Assembly (NCBI GenBank): GCA_023251625.1
Contig: JAHEYK010000013.1
Span: 1-33,282 of the forward strand
DNA from: Bacteroidota bacterium
GTDB lineage: Bacteria > Bacteroidota > Bacteroidia > Palsa-948
Reading direction: 5' to 3'
DNA length: 33,282 bases
Shown: positions 9,215 through 18,362 of the stretch, in pieces
Position numbering within the stretch: position 1 is the stretch's first letter
Layout: the number at the start of each line of letters is the position of its first letter
Made by a program: the position numbers and the translations under genes
The notes under the pieces: generated by a model
Told to the model about the DNA's origin: nothing
The model's database searches: none
The model's input: the letters and a program-made list of their open reading frames with translations, nothing else

Positions 9215-10615
9215 ATGAAAAGATTGCCCCAAATAATTTCAGTGATCTTGACAGTTCTAGTCAACTGCAACTCATTGCTTGGGCAGAATATCGGCATCAA
9301 CACAGATGGAAGTACTGCCGAGAGCGGGACCCTGCTGGATGTGAAAGGGAGCAATTCAAAAACCAGTACAAACGTTCTTCAGAATATTTTTCAGATCAAA
9401 TCGCTGGATGCCAGTACCGATGCACTTAAGCTCCGACTTGGATTGTACACGAACAGCGGTACGCTTGCAAATCAATACGGTGTGATTGATGTGCCTGAAT
9501 ATTCCGGGGGAAGTATACTTGCTTACCGCCATCTTGCTTTGCAGCCGCTGGGTGGCAATGTGGGCGTTGGGACAGTTACTCCTGGAAAGACTCTGGACGT
9601 TGCGGGCACAGGAAGATTTTCTTCTGACCTTTTTGCAGAGACGAAAATTGTTTTTAACAGCAATGCAGCCTGGTATTATATCGGGGGTGGAGTCGCGAAT
9701 GGTTACATCGCGCAAACATGGGATGAGATACGTTATAAATTCGGAGGGGGCGGAGCTGACATTACCTTCAAGAATGGAAATATCGGAGTGGGAACGATCA
9801 CCCCTGCTGCTAAAATAGAAGTAGATGGTACCTCCGGCTCCACGATAAAAATTGTAGATACGAATCAGGGCCTTAATAAAGTTCTTACGTCTGATGCAAA
9901 TGGTCAGGGGAGTTGGCAAACACTTACTTCCATCGGTGGCGGTGGGTGTTTTACTAATTGGCAACTGTTCAGCGCCAGTGGAACTTTTACTGTTGCAGCA
10001 GGAGTAACTGTTATCAAAGTTGAGGTTTGGGGCGGTGGTGGTGGCGGTGCTACTGCGGCCGGCCTTGGAAATCGTGGTGGTGGCGGTGGTGGTGGTGGTG
10101 GTTACGCAGAAGGAACCTATACCGTGACGCCTGCTGCCACCCACGCGGTAACTATCGGAACGGGAGGAGCGGCAGGAACACCCGGAGTTGCCGGCGGAAC
10201 TACGAGCTTTGGCTCGCCTACCGTGATATCAGCAACCGGAGGAACTGGTGGTTTTGGCACTGGAGGAACGAGTGGTGGTAATGGCGGGGCGGGTGGTTTA
10301 GGAAGTGGTGGATATTTAAATAGCACACTGGGCTCTGGTGGATCGGGCGGATATAGTGCGGGTGCGAGCCCGGCCCAGACGAACTCTGCTACAAACGGAG
10401 CTGGAGGTGGCGGAGCGGGTGGGGTGATGGCCGGCACAGTCGCCGCCGGTGGTGGTGGTGGTGGAATTGGTGGAGGCAACGGTGGAGGGTTCGGTAGTAC
10501 CAGCGGGCAAAATGCAATCGTGAATACAGGGGCCGGTGGCGGAGGATCTTGCGATAGCGGAACGGGTGGAACTGGTGGAGCGGGAGCTGCCGGCCAAGTA
10601 ATAGTATTTTGGTAA
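9215..10615 (+). CDS. Secreted fibre-like protein with C-terminal glycine-rich domain
   Basis: Signal peptide; 'GNVGVGTVTPGKTLDVAG' and 'GNIGVGTITPAAKIEVDG' tail-fibre-like repeats; 'FTVAAGVTVIKVEVWGGGGGG' followed by ~180 aa Gly-rich region; no T9SS C-terminal domain visible. Confidence 0.8.
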   Translation: MKRLPQIISVILTVLVNCNSLLGQNIGINTDGSTAESGTLLDVKGSNSKTSTNVLQNIFQIKSLDASTDALKLRLGLYTNSGTLANQYGVIDVPEYSGGSILAYRHLALQPLGGNVGVGTVTPGKTLDVAGTGRFSSDLFAETKIVFNSNAAWYYIGGGVANGYIAQTWDEIRYKFGGGGADITFKNGNIGVGTITPAAKIEVDGTSGSTIKIVDTNQGLNKVLTSDANGQGSWQTLTSIGGGGCFTNWQLFSASGTFTVAAGVTVIKVEVWGGGGGGATAAGLGNRGGGGGGGGGYAEGTYTVTPAATHAVTIGTGGAAGTPGVAGGTTSFGSPTVISATGGTGGFGTGGTSGGNGGAGGLGSGGYLNSTLGSGGSGGYSAGASPAQTNSATNGAGGGGAGGVMAGTVAAGGGGGGIGGGNGGGFGSTSGQNAIVNTGAGGGGSCDSGTGGTGGAGAAGQVIVFW

Positions 10616-10651
10616 GCAATTTTTCCTTTTCATTCCCGTTGGTAAATCTTC

Positions 10652-11440
10652 ATGATATCAAGAAACTTATCTTTGCGATCTGTGGCTAACATTTATTTTC
10701 TATCCGACTTCCACCTGGGTGCACCCGACTATGAAAAAAGCCTGGTTCGCGAAAAAAAGATCGTTGCCTTTCTCGATTCAATAAAGAAAGATGCGTCTGA
10801 AATTTACCTGATGGGTGATGTATTTGACTTTTGGTTTGAATACGGCAAGGCAATTCCCAAAGGGTTCGTCCGTTTGCTTGGAAAGTTGGCAGAACTTAGT
10901 GATTCAGGAATAAAACTTCATTACTTCACAGGCAACCATGATATGTGGGTGTTTGATTATTTGCCGAAAGAACTCAATCTGACTATTTACCGAAAACCAA
11001 TTACGAGAGAAATAAACGGAAAAAAATTTTATTTGGCACATGGTGATGGCCTTGGTCCGGGAGATTATGGTTACAAATTCATCAAAATGGTTTTTGCAAG
11101 TAAAATATGCCAATGGTTATTTGCACGCATCCATCCCAATCTTGGAATGAGCATAGCTCAGTTCTGGTCAGGGCAAAGCCGTAAGCTCACACAGGAACTA
11201 CATTTTCATGGAGAAGAGGAGTGGCTTGTTACCTATTCAAGAGAAGTTTTGAAAAAAGAGCATTTTGACTACTTAATTTTCGGTCATCGTCATCTTCCTG
11301 TGGATTACGCCTTGGCTCCTTCCCCTTCGGGGAAGGCGGGGGAAGGGGTGTCCCGTTACATAAACCTCGGCGAATGGGTCAACTACTTTTCGTATGCAGT
11401 TTTTGAAGGGAAAGACATTCAGCTGAAATATTATAAGTAA
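10652..11440 (+). CDS. lpxH: UDP-2,3-diacylglucosamine diphosphatase (LpxH-like metallophosphoesterase); true start may be GTG 10682
   Basis: 'IYFLSDFHLGAP', 'GDVFDFWFEYG', 'TGNHDMWVFDYL', 'AHGDGLGPGDYGYKFIK', 'FGHRHLPVDY...YINLGEW' metallophosphoesterase motifs. Confidence 0.88.
   Translation: MISRNLSLRSVANIYFLSDFHLGAPDYEKSLVREKKIVAFLDSIKKDASEIYLMGDVFDFWFEYGKAIPKGFVRLLGKLAELSDSGIKLHYFTGNHDMWVFDYLPKELNLTIYRKPITREINGKKFYLAHGDGLGPGDYGYKFIKMVFASKICQWLFARIHPNLGMSIAQFWSGQSRKLTQELHFHGEEEWLVTYSREVLKKEHFDYLIFGHRHLPVDYALAPSPSGKAGEGVSRYINLGEWVNYFSYAVFEGKDIQLKYYK
10668..10675 (+). promoter_or_regulatory. -7 element TATCTTTG lying inside the ORF-track N-terminus of the lpxH-like gene
   Basis: TATCTTTG 14 nt before in-frame GTG 10682. 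Confidence 0.45.
11316..11353 (+). repeat. Family 'P' half-element, in frame inside lpxH-like gene
   Basis: CTCCTTCCCCTTCGGGGAAGGCGGGGGAAGGGGTGTCC; encodes PSPSGKAGEGV between HRHLPVDY and SRYINLGEW. Confidence 0.8.
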
Positions 11441-13582
11441 ATGCGATCTCTCATCCTGTTTTTTTTCAAATATACTTTCGGGGCAGAAAACAAAAAAATA
11501 TTTTGCTTTTTATATTCATGTTTTTTTCTCTTATCAATTTCTGAACAAACATCGGCTCAAGGCACCTGGGCCGCAAAAACAAATTTTCCGGGAGCAGGAA
11601 GAAACACTGCGGTGGCATTTACGATCGGTGCCAAAGGATATTTCGGGACAGGATTCGGCAATGCAGGTGTTTATTTCCAGGATTTCTGGGAATATGATCC
11701 TACTTTAGACACCTGGACACAAAAAGCAAATTTTGGTGGAGGAGTAAGAGGATATGCGGTTGGGTTTTCCATAGGAAATTTTGGTTATGCCGGAACCGGG
11801 CAAGATGCTGCCGTAAAGAATAATGACTTCTGGAAATACGATCCGGCAGCAAACACTTGGTCACAAGTTGCAAACTTTGGCGGAACGGCACGGGCAATAG
11901 CCAGCGGATTTTCTGTAGGTAATTTTGGATATGCCGGTACCGGAGATGATGGCACTGTTCAGAAAAAAGATTTTTGGAAATATGATCCTGCTGGAAACAC
12001 CTGGACACAAATGGGAAATTTCCCCGGAGGAGTCCGCTCAGATCTTGACCGTGCTAATTTTGTGATCGGTAATTTTGCCTATTGGGGAACAGGCGCCAAT
12101 GGATGGAACGATCTCTGGCAGTATAACCCCACAACCGATGCATGGACACAGAAAGCAAATTTTCCAGGAGCGGGCAGATACGGAGCAACAGGTTTTTCTC
12201 TCTGCGGAATGGGGTATTTAGGATTAGGCACAGACGGCTCAGGAGGATATTATAATAATTACTGGCAGTATGATCCGGTGGCGAATTCATGGAGTACGAT
12301 ATCAGCACTTCCGGCTATCGGAAGATGTGATGCTCCCGCTTTTGTAGTGAACAACAAGGCCTATCTGGGCACAGGATATAGCCTGGGCAATGTTTTTCAT
12401 AATGACTGGTGGGAATTTTCTATGGGTAGTTCAACTACCATCACCGCAACAGCAAGCAGCACAACTATCTGCGCAGGAAATTCTGTAACGCTTACCGCGT
12501 CCGGAGGCAGCAGTTATACATGGAGCACAGGAAGTTCAGCAACATCCATTATTGTTTCTCCTACTTCTTCAACTTCTTATTCAGTTATGGATACTTCCAG
12601 CGCATGCGGGGGGTCTGCAATGATCTCCATTATGGTGGATGTGCAGCCAACAGTTTCGATCTCTTCGGGGGTAACTATCTGTTCAGGAAGTTCTGCAGCG
12701 TTGGCTGCTTCGGGAGGAGGAAATTATTCCTGGAGTACAGGGGCAACCAGCAGTTCGATCATCGTGTCGCCAACGGCAACCACTTCTTATTCTGTCAGTG
12801 TGACAAATTCCTGCGGGACAAGTACTGCATCTTCTTCAGTTATTGTGACTGCAAAAGCTACGGCAGGCATCTCATGCCAGAATGTTTGTTCGGGGAGTTT
12901 GGCAACGCTCACGGCATCCGGGGGCGGAACATATTCATGGTCAACCGGCTCAACCAATTCTTCTGTCAGCACCTCCGTGCCCGGTACTTATTCCGTCATC
13001 GTTTCTCTGGGTGCTGGCTGTTCGGATACCGCTTCCTGTACAGTGAGTGTTTTTGCCAATCCGCTAGCGGATGCAGGCCCTGATGTTACTATCTCCAACG
13101 GATCTTCTGTTACGCTTACAGCAAGTGGTGGAATTAATTATTCATGGAATACAGGCACTAGTTTGGCGGCCATCGTTGTTTCACCGGCAATCACATCCAC
13201 GTATACCGTTCTTGTTTCTGATGTAAATGGATGTTCGGCTACAGATACAGTGCATGTTTTTATTATGAATGATACAACAGACTGCTCGTATTCATCGCCA
13301 GACCAATTTTTAATTCCGAATGCATTTTCTCCCAATGGTGATAATGAGAATGAGACATTGAAATTGTTTTTCAAAAACTTTTCTTGTATAAGCGATTATG
13401 AATTTTACATCTATGACCGCTGGGGAGAAAAAGTATTTGAAGCGATCAATCCTATCAGTGAATGGGATGGCTCTTACGGGGAAAAAAAACAGAATACAGC
13501 TGTCTTTGCCTATTATATGAAAGCAACTCTACTGAACGGAGAACAAATAATCAAAAAAGGCAACATAAGTTTGTTCCGATGA
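11441..13582 (+). CDS. Six-bladed kelch protein with Ig/SprB-like repeats and T9SS type B C-terminal domain
   Basis: Repeated 'DFWKYDPAANTWSQVANFGGTAR...GFSVGNFGYAGTG'; C-terminal 'FLIPNAFSPNGDNENETLKL...FYIYDRWGEKVFEA...KKGNISLFR'. Confidence 0.9.
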   Translation: MRSLILFFFKYTFGAENKKIFCFLYSCFFLLSISEQTSAQGTWAAKTNFPGAGRNTAVAFTIGAKGYFGTGFGNAGVYFQDFWEYDPTLDTWTQKANFGGGVRGYAVGFSIGNFGYAGTGQDAAVKNNDFWKYDPAANTWSQVANFGGTARAIASGFSVGNFGYAGTGDDGTVQKKDFWKYDPAGNTWTQMGNFPGGVRSDLDRANFVIGNFAYWGTGANGWNDLWQYNPTTDAWTQKANFPGAGRYGATGFSLCGMGYLGLGTDGSGGYYNNYWQYDPVANSWSTISALPAIGRCDAPAFVVNNKAYLGTGYSLGNVFHNDWWEFSMGSSTTITATASSTTICAGNSVTLTASGGSSYTWSTGSSATSIIVSPTSSTSYSVMDTSSACGGSAMISIMVDVQPTVSISSGVTICSGSSAALAASGGGNYSWSTGATSSSIIVSPTATTSYSVSVTNSCGTSTASSSVIVTAKATAGISCQNVCSGSLATLTASGGGTYSWSTGSTNSSVSTSVPGTYSVIVSLGAGCSDTASCTVSVFANPLADAGPDVTISNGSSVTLTASGGINYSWNTGTSLAAIVVSPAITSTYTVLVSDVNGCSATDTVHVFIMNDTTDCSYSSPDQFLIPNAFSPNGDNENETLKLFFKNFSCISDYEFYIYDRWGEKVFEAINPISEWDGSYGEKKQNTAVFAYYMKATLLNGEQIIKKGNISLFR

Positions 13583-13672
13583 TGCTTCTTTCACCCCTTC
13601 AGTAGGGTGAATCCCTTAGCGTATTGACTTGCATAGTTTTTTCTTTCAGGATATATTTGAAGAAAAAACATT

Positions 13673-16117
13673 GTGAGCAGGCAGAAGCATGAGGTCTCCA
13701 TACTGATTTCCGCATTGGTGCTGTTAAGTTTGCTGGTGACTTTCTGTGCACATGCCCAGAAGAACAGTATTCCTCATCCGTATGCTGCCTGTTCTGACAT
13801 GGGAGGAGAGAACGGCTGGGGTTCGTGGATGGCACTCGAGGGGGCCAATAATTATAACACGGCCGGCATCCCTATTTTCCTTACTCCTGTAACAACTCCT
13901 GCAGCTCCACGTTTCACGCTCACGAGCGGCACCGCTATAGATCCGTGCACACCGGGAACAGCTCCCGGCTCCCCTAAGATCCCGGTTGTATGCCCTTTTC
14001 CCGGGTTTGGAAATGCTTCGATCGTGATTGGCGAACCCAAGGTAGACGGTGTTGCCGGTGGGTGTGCTTCACCGCCTTATCCTCCCAATCCTCCGATTGT
14101 GGCATCGGGCAATGGATGTGTGGAGCGTTTGATATATCCGCTCACGGTAACACCGCAGGATACAAATTTTGTTTTTGCCTATGCGATCATCATGGAAAAC
14201 CCATCGGTTCCGTATCCGCACACCCATGCGCAGCAACCGTACGTGGAATTTATGATACTGGATTCGAACGGAGATACCTTGCCCTGTTCTTATTTTTATT
14301 ATTCGGGAGATTCCAACTCACCGGATTTTTATCCGGGTGTTTGCGGAAGTAATCCCACCCCGCTTTATAAACCCTGGTCAGTATCAGCGGTAAATCTTTC
14401 CAAGTATGTCAATCAAACTGTCACGATCACCATCACGAATTCTGATTGTGCGTTGGGCGGGCATTATTCCTACGCATATTTTGATTTTGCCTGTCTGCCG
14501 GCAGCAAATCCTCCTGTGAGTTTTTGCCCCGGGAATACAATTTCACTTTGTGCACCGTTTGATACTGCGCAGGGTTTTTCGTACCAATGGTTTCAGAATG
14601 GAAGCCTGATCCCGGCCGGAAATACCCAGTGCATCAATCATATTGCACAACAAGGAGATACTTTTTCGGTAGCTATTTCACAGCAATCGGGATGCAGTTT
14701 TTATATGAAGTTCGTTCTTCAGCCTCTGGCGATCAACGCAAGCTTTACGCAGGCGGGTTCATGCGGTGCTATGGTCTTTCAGGATAACAGCACCTCGCCC
14801 GATCCCCAAAATCCCATCATCACGTGGAGCTGGAATTTTTCCGGTGGAAATCCATCCACGTCCAACTCTCAAAACCCCGGAACGGTCACATTTCCGCCCG
14901 GTTCGTATACGGTTACACTGAATGTTTCTACTGCTATGGGCTGTTCTGCTTCTGCTCAATACACATTTTCGATCAATGGAATGCCTACGGCTGCTTTTTC
15001 GCCAACTACTCCGTGTTTAGGCAATTCTACTTCCCTGAATGATGGTTCACTTCCTCCTCAGGGCGATCCGATCACATCATGGAACTGGAGTATTCCCGGT
15101 GGAAATCCCGCGTCTTCTGCCAACCAAAATACATCCACCATTTACGGCACAGGTGGAGCTCATATGGTTACATTAATTGTAACCACTCAGTCAGGATGCA
15201 AGGATACCATCACACAACAAGTACTGGTGTATAATCCTCCCGTTGCAAATTTTTCGGGGCCAATAGCCGGGTGCCTTCCTGTTTGTAACAACTATTCGGA
15301 CCTGTCCACTTGTTCCGATGGGACTATTATTTCATGGGACTGGAATTTCCCCGGAGGAAATCCTGCTTCATCTGCTATGCAGAGCCCTCAGAACATTTGC
15401 TACAACACAGCCGGCTCGTATGCTGCTTCAGTCATCATTACTTCCAGTTACGGTTGCAAGGATACGCTGGCAATGCCCGTGGTGAACGCATATCCATGGC
15501 CGAAGGCGGATTTTTGCGTGTCTCCGGATAAAGCGCCTGCTACTAACCCGGTCTTTAATTTCTGCGATCAATGGTCATCCGATGTCTCGCAGTGGACCTG
15601 GCATTTTGGCGATGGAGATACGGACATTGTAAGCACGGATCCCGTACATTCTTATTCGCTCAGTGCTTATGCAAACGATTATTATTCGTATAACATCTGC
15701 CTGAATGTTGAGAACCAATATGGATGTTGGGATACTGTTTGCCACTCCGTGGAATTGATTCCCGAATTCACTTTTTATATTCCGAACACATTCACTCCCA
15801 ACGCTGACGGTATGAACGAAATTTTCTTCGGTAAGAGCCGTGGCGTGAAAGATTATAATATCTGGGTGTTTGACCGCTGGGGAAATCTTATCTGGAAATG
15901 CCATTATGAGGGAAAAAATACAAGCTGGGATTATGCCGGGCAAGACGGCATGTCATCGGCCTGTAAATGGGATGGAGTGGTGCAGGATCATGGCATTGAT
16001 ATGAACGGCAACAGCAAACAGCTTTCGCAGGAAGATGTGTATGTGTGGAAGGTGGAGCTGACGGATATTTTCGACAAAAAACACAATTACATAGGGCACG
16101 TGAACATAGTCAGATAA
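13673..16117 (+). CDS. Multi-PKD surface protein with T9SS type B C-terminal domain (GTG start)
   Basis: Repeated 'ITWSWNFSGGNPSTSNSQNPGTVTFPPGSYTVTLNVSTAMGC' PKD units; C-terminal 'FYIPNTFTPNADGMNEIFFGKSRGVKDYNIWVFDRWGNLIW...HNYIGHVNIVR'. Confidence 0.9.
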   Translation: MSRQKHEVSILISALVLLSLLVTFCAHAQKNSIPHPYAACSDMGGENGWGSWMALEGANNYNTAGIPIFLTPVTTPAAPRFTLTSGTAIDPCTPGTAPGSPKIPVVCPFPGFGNASIVIGEPKVDGVAGGCASPPYPPNPPIVASGNGCVERLIYPLTVTPQDTNFVFAYAIIMENPSVPYPHTHAQQPYVEFMILDSNGDTLPCSYFYYSGDSNSPDFYPGVCGSNPTPLYKPWSVSAVNLSKYVNQTVTITITNSDCALGGHYSYAYFDFACLPAANPPVSFCPGNTISLCAPFDTAQGFSYQWFQNGSLIPAGNTQCINHIAQQGDTFSVAISQQSGCSFYMKFVLQPLAINASFTQAGSCGAMVFQDNSTSPDPQNPIITWSWNFSGGNPSTSNSQNPGTVTFPPGSYTVTLNVSTAMGCSASAQYTFSINGMPTAAFSPTTPCLGNSTSLNDGSLPPQGDPITSWNWSIPGGNPASSANQNTSTIYGTGGAHMVTLIVTTQSGCKDTITQQVLVYNPPVANFSGPIAGCLPVCNNYSDLSTCSDGTIISWDWNFPGGNPASSAMQSPQNICYNTAGSYAASVIITSSYGCKDTLAMPVVNAYPWPKADFCVSPDKAPATNPVFNFCDQWSSDVSQWTWHFGDGDTDIVSTDPVHSYSLSAYANDYYSYNICLNVENQYGCWDTVCHSVELIPEFTFYIPNTFTPNADGMNEIFFGKSRGVKDYNIWVFDRWGNLIWKCHYEGKNTSWDYAGQDGMSSACKWDGVVQDHGIDMNGNSKQLSQEDVYVWKVELTDIFDKKHNYIGHVNIVR

Positions 16118-16150
16118 AAAATCAAACATTCATATTTAAAACCAACCACA

Positions 16151-17197
16151 ATGAAACATCTTAACAAAGTATTTTCAGTTTTGTTTTTTCTGTTTTGCTC
16201 CGGTATTGTTTCCGCTCAGCAAACCGGACATTTTGATATAACCATATCTTTCAGTTCTCCGAGCAAGCCCAATCAAACGAGAACACTTTCTTTTAATGTT
16301 CCTGCAAATTATTCTTCGTCAAAAAAATATAAGCTGTTTGTTGGTTTGCATGGACAAGGTTCAAGTCCGCAGAATTTTTGCGGCATGCCCATTGAGAATG
16401 GATTTTTAGGCGATGTGATTCTGGTGTGCCCCAGTGAGGGAGGATCTATGTCCGGATTTTGTGATAACACCGGCGAAGATGATGGCATTCTGGATGCTGC
16501 AGTTCTGAAAGCGGAAAACATGTACAACATCGACACGAAGTATATTATTATCACTGGATTTTCTTTTGGAGGAAGATGCGGCTTGCGTTACGGACTCAAC
16601 GATTTTCAGAAATACCGCGGCATGATGTTGTTCGCTCCTGCGGTGAACAGCATTGCGCACGCGCAGAACAATCCCTATGAATGGAATTATCCCAACGCAA
16701 AAAAAATTCCGCTTTGCATGGTCACCGGTTCTACTGATCAATATGCGCCCATCGACCAGGAAGTAGCGAATCAGTATGGCATTGCCGGAGCAGGAAATAT
16801 GGTTTCGTATACAATCATTCCCGGGATGGGCCACGCGGTTCCGCCTGCAGCATCCTATTATGTGGATTGTATGAATTTTATTGACGCACATCCCGGCAGC
16901 ACCACGGGCATTAACGATCCGGGTACAGGAGAGAATGCCGGATACATGCATGTTTATCCCAACCCCATAGTTGATGTTGCACAGGTTGGATATGAACTTA
17001 ATTCTCCGCTTGCCGGAAATTCTGAATTGATATTAACAGATATGCTTGGAAGAACCCTTGAGAGCATTGAGCTATATGGGCAAACAGGAATAGTTCAGCT
17101 AAATTCGATTGGGCAGAAAGGAATTTATTTGCTCAGATTATTTAACAACGGAAAAGAAATTTCAGAGCCTGTGAAGATTATAAAGATTGGACAATAG
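16151..17197 (+). CDS. Secreted alpha/beta hydrolase (PHB depolymerase/feruloyl esterase-like) with T9SS type A sorting domain
   Basis: 'KLFVGLHGQGSSPQNF', 'IITGFSFGGRCGLRYG' nucleophile elbow, 'MGHAVPP' His; C-terminal 'MHVYPNPIVDVAQVGYEL...LTDMLGRTLESI...GIYLLRLFNNGKEISEPVKIIKI'. Confidence 0.87.
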   Translation: MKHLNKVFSVLFFLFCSGIVSAQQTGHFDITISFSSPSKPNQTRTLSFNVPANYSSSKKYKLFVGLHGQGSSPQNFCGMPIENGFLGDVILVCPSEGGSMSGFCDNTGEDDGILDAAVLKAENMYNIDTKYIIITGFSFGGRCGLRYGLNDFQKYRGMMLFAPAVNSIAHAQNNPYEWNYPNAKKIPLCMVTGSTDQYAPIDQEVANQYGIAGAGNMVSYTIIPGMGHAVPPAASYYVDCMNFIDAHPGSTTGINDPGTGENAGYMHVYPNPIVDVAQVGYELNSPLAGNSELILTDMLGRTLESIELYGQTGIVQLNSIGQKGIYLLRLFNNGKEISEPVKIIKIGQ

Positions 17198-17265
17198 AGG
17201 TTGGTTACATACTCCTAGTGGTGTGGGAGGGGGAAGAAGGTATTAATGCGCGGTGTGGACGTGCT

Positions 17266-18261
17266 TTAAGAGATCTTCCCCACCAACTCTGCTAACCGGT
17301 TGGAATAACCCATCTCATTATCATACCAACCTATCACCTTTACCATTCTGCCTACCACAGAAGTGAATTCGGCATCTAAAACGCAGGAGTAAGGATTGCC
17401 TACAATATCAATGGATACGAGGGGCTCTTCAGTATATTGTAAGATCCCTTTCAGGGATGTTTCAGCAGCCATTTTAAATGCGGCATTAATTTCTTTTACG
17501 GTCGTATCTTTTTTCAGGATGATGGAAATATCCGTGAGCGATCCGTTCGGTACCGGAACACGCATGCCGCAGCCTCCGATCTTTCCTTCGAGGTGCGGAA
17601 ATATTTTTGTGATCGCTTTTGCAGCTCCTGTAGAAGTCGGAATGATGCTCAGCGCTGCCGCCCTGGCCCTGCGCAGATCTTTATGCGGTGCATCGTGCAG
17701 GCGCTGATCTCCGGTATAAGAATGTATTGTAGAAATATAAGCATCTTCAATTCCCCAGTTCTCGTCCAGCACTTTGATCATGGGCGCTGCACAGTTGGTG
17801 GTGCAGGAAGCATTTGAAATAATTACATCGTCTTTACTTAGAATGCTGTCGTTCACTCCAAGTACCACGCTTTTTACGTTATCTTTTGCAGGAGCTGATA
17901 TGATCACTTTTTTTGCTCCTGCCTTTATATGTTTGCCGGCACTTTCCTTGTCCAAAAAATGCCCGGTAGATTCAATAACAACATCCACATTCAGATCTTT
18001 CCAGGGAATATTTTCCGGATCTTTTTCCGAGAACACCTTTATTTCCTGGCCGTTAATGGAAATGGAATCTTTTCCGGCTTTTACTTCTCCTTGAAATATC
18101 CGGTGAACAGAATCGTACTTAAAAAGATGCGCCAGTGTTTTCGGGTCAGCCAGGTCGTTGATGCCGACAATTTCAATACCACTCCCTGAGCTGTTAGCTA
18201 CACGGCAAAACGTACGGCCGATCCTCCCAAAACCGTTTATCGCAACCCGTATCTTTTTCAT
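17266..18261 (-). CDS. gap: Type I glyceraldehyde-3-phosphate dehydrogenase
   Basis: 'KIRVAINGFGRIGRTFCRV', 'SNASCTTNCAAPMIKVLDENWGI', 'TIHSYTGDQRLHDAPHKDLRRARAAALSIIPTSTGAAKAI', 'WYDNEMGYSNRLAELV'. Confidence 0.98.
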   Translation of the reverse strand: MKKIRVAINGFGRIGRTFCRVANSSGSGIEIVGINDLADPKTLAHLFKYDSVHRIFQGEVKAGKDSISINGQEIKVFSEKDPENIPWKDLNVDVVIESTGHFLDKESAGKHIKAGAKKVIISAPAKDNVKSVVLGVNDSILSKDDVIISNASCTTNCAAPMIKVLDENWGIEDAYISTIHSYTGDQRLHDAPHKDLRRARAAALSIIPTSTGAAKAITKIFPHLEGKIGGCGMRVPVPNGSLTDISIILKKDTTVKEINAAFKMAAETSLKGILQYTEEPLVSIDIVGNPYSCVLDAEFTSVVGRMVKVIGWYDNEMGYSNRLAELVGKIS

Positions 18262-18266
18262 AGATG

Positions 18267-18274
18267 CAAAAGTA
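18267..18274 (-). promoter_or_regulatory. -7 element TACTTTTG upstream of gap
   Basis: caaaagta on + strand = TACTTTTG on - strand, close to the gap start. Confidence 0.4.
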
Positions 18275-18362
18275 TTAAATCAAATCAAAAAATACGTTAA
18301 ATCGATAATCAGTATTTGACTGTATATTTGTACATTCGTACCGATTCGTTATTTGTAGAAGT

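Noticed and set aside
10027-10633. Overlapping + and - ORFs full of Trp/Arg or Pro (e.g. 'MGRWWWRCYCGRPWKSWWWRWWWWWLRRR', 'MPPPIPPPPPPAA')
   Set aside because: They are alternate-frame translations of the GGTGGCGGT-rich glycine-coding region, not independent genes
13590-13611. TTCACCC...GGGTGAA hairpin after the 11441-13582 gene as a terminator
   Set aside because: 7-bp stem without a following T-tract; it may be a degenerate repeat copy but the evidence is too weak
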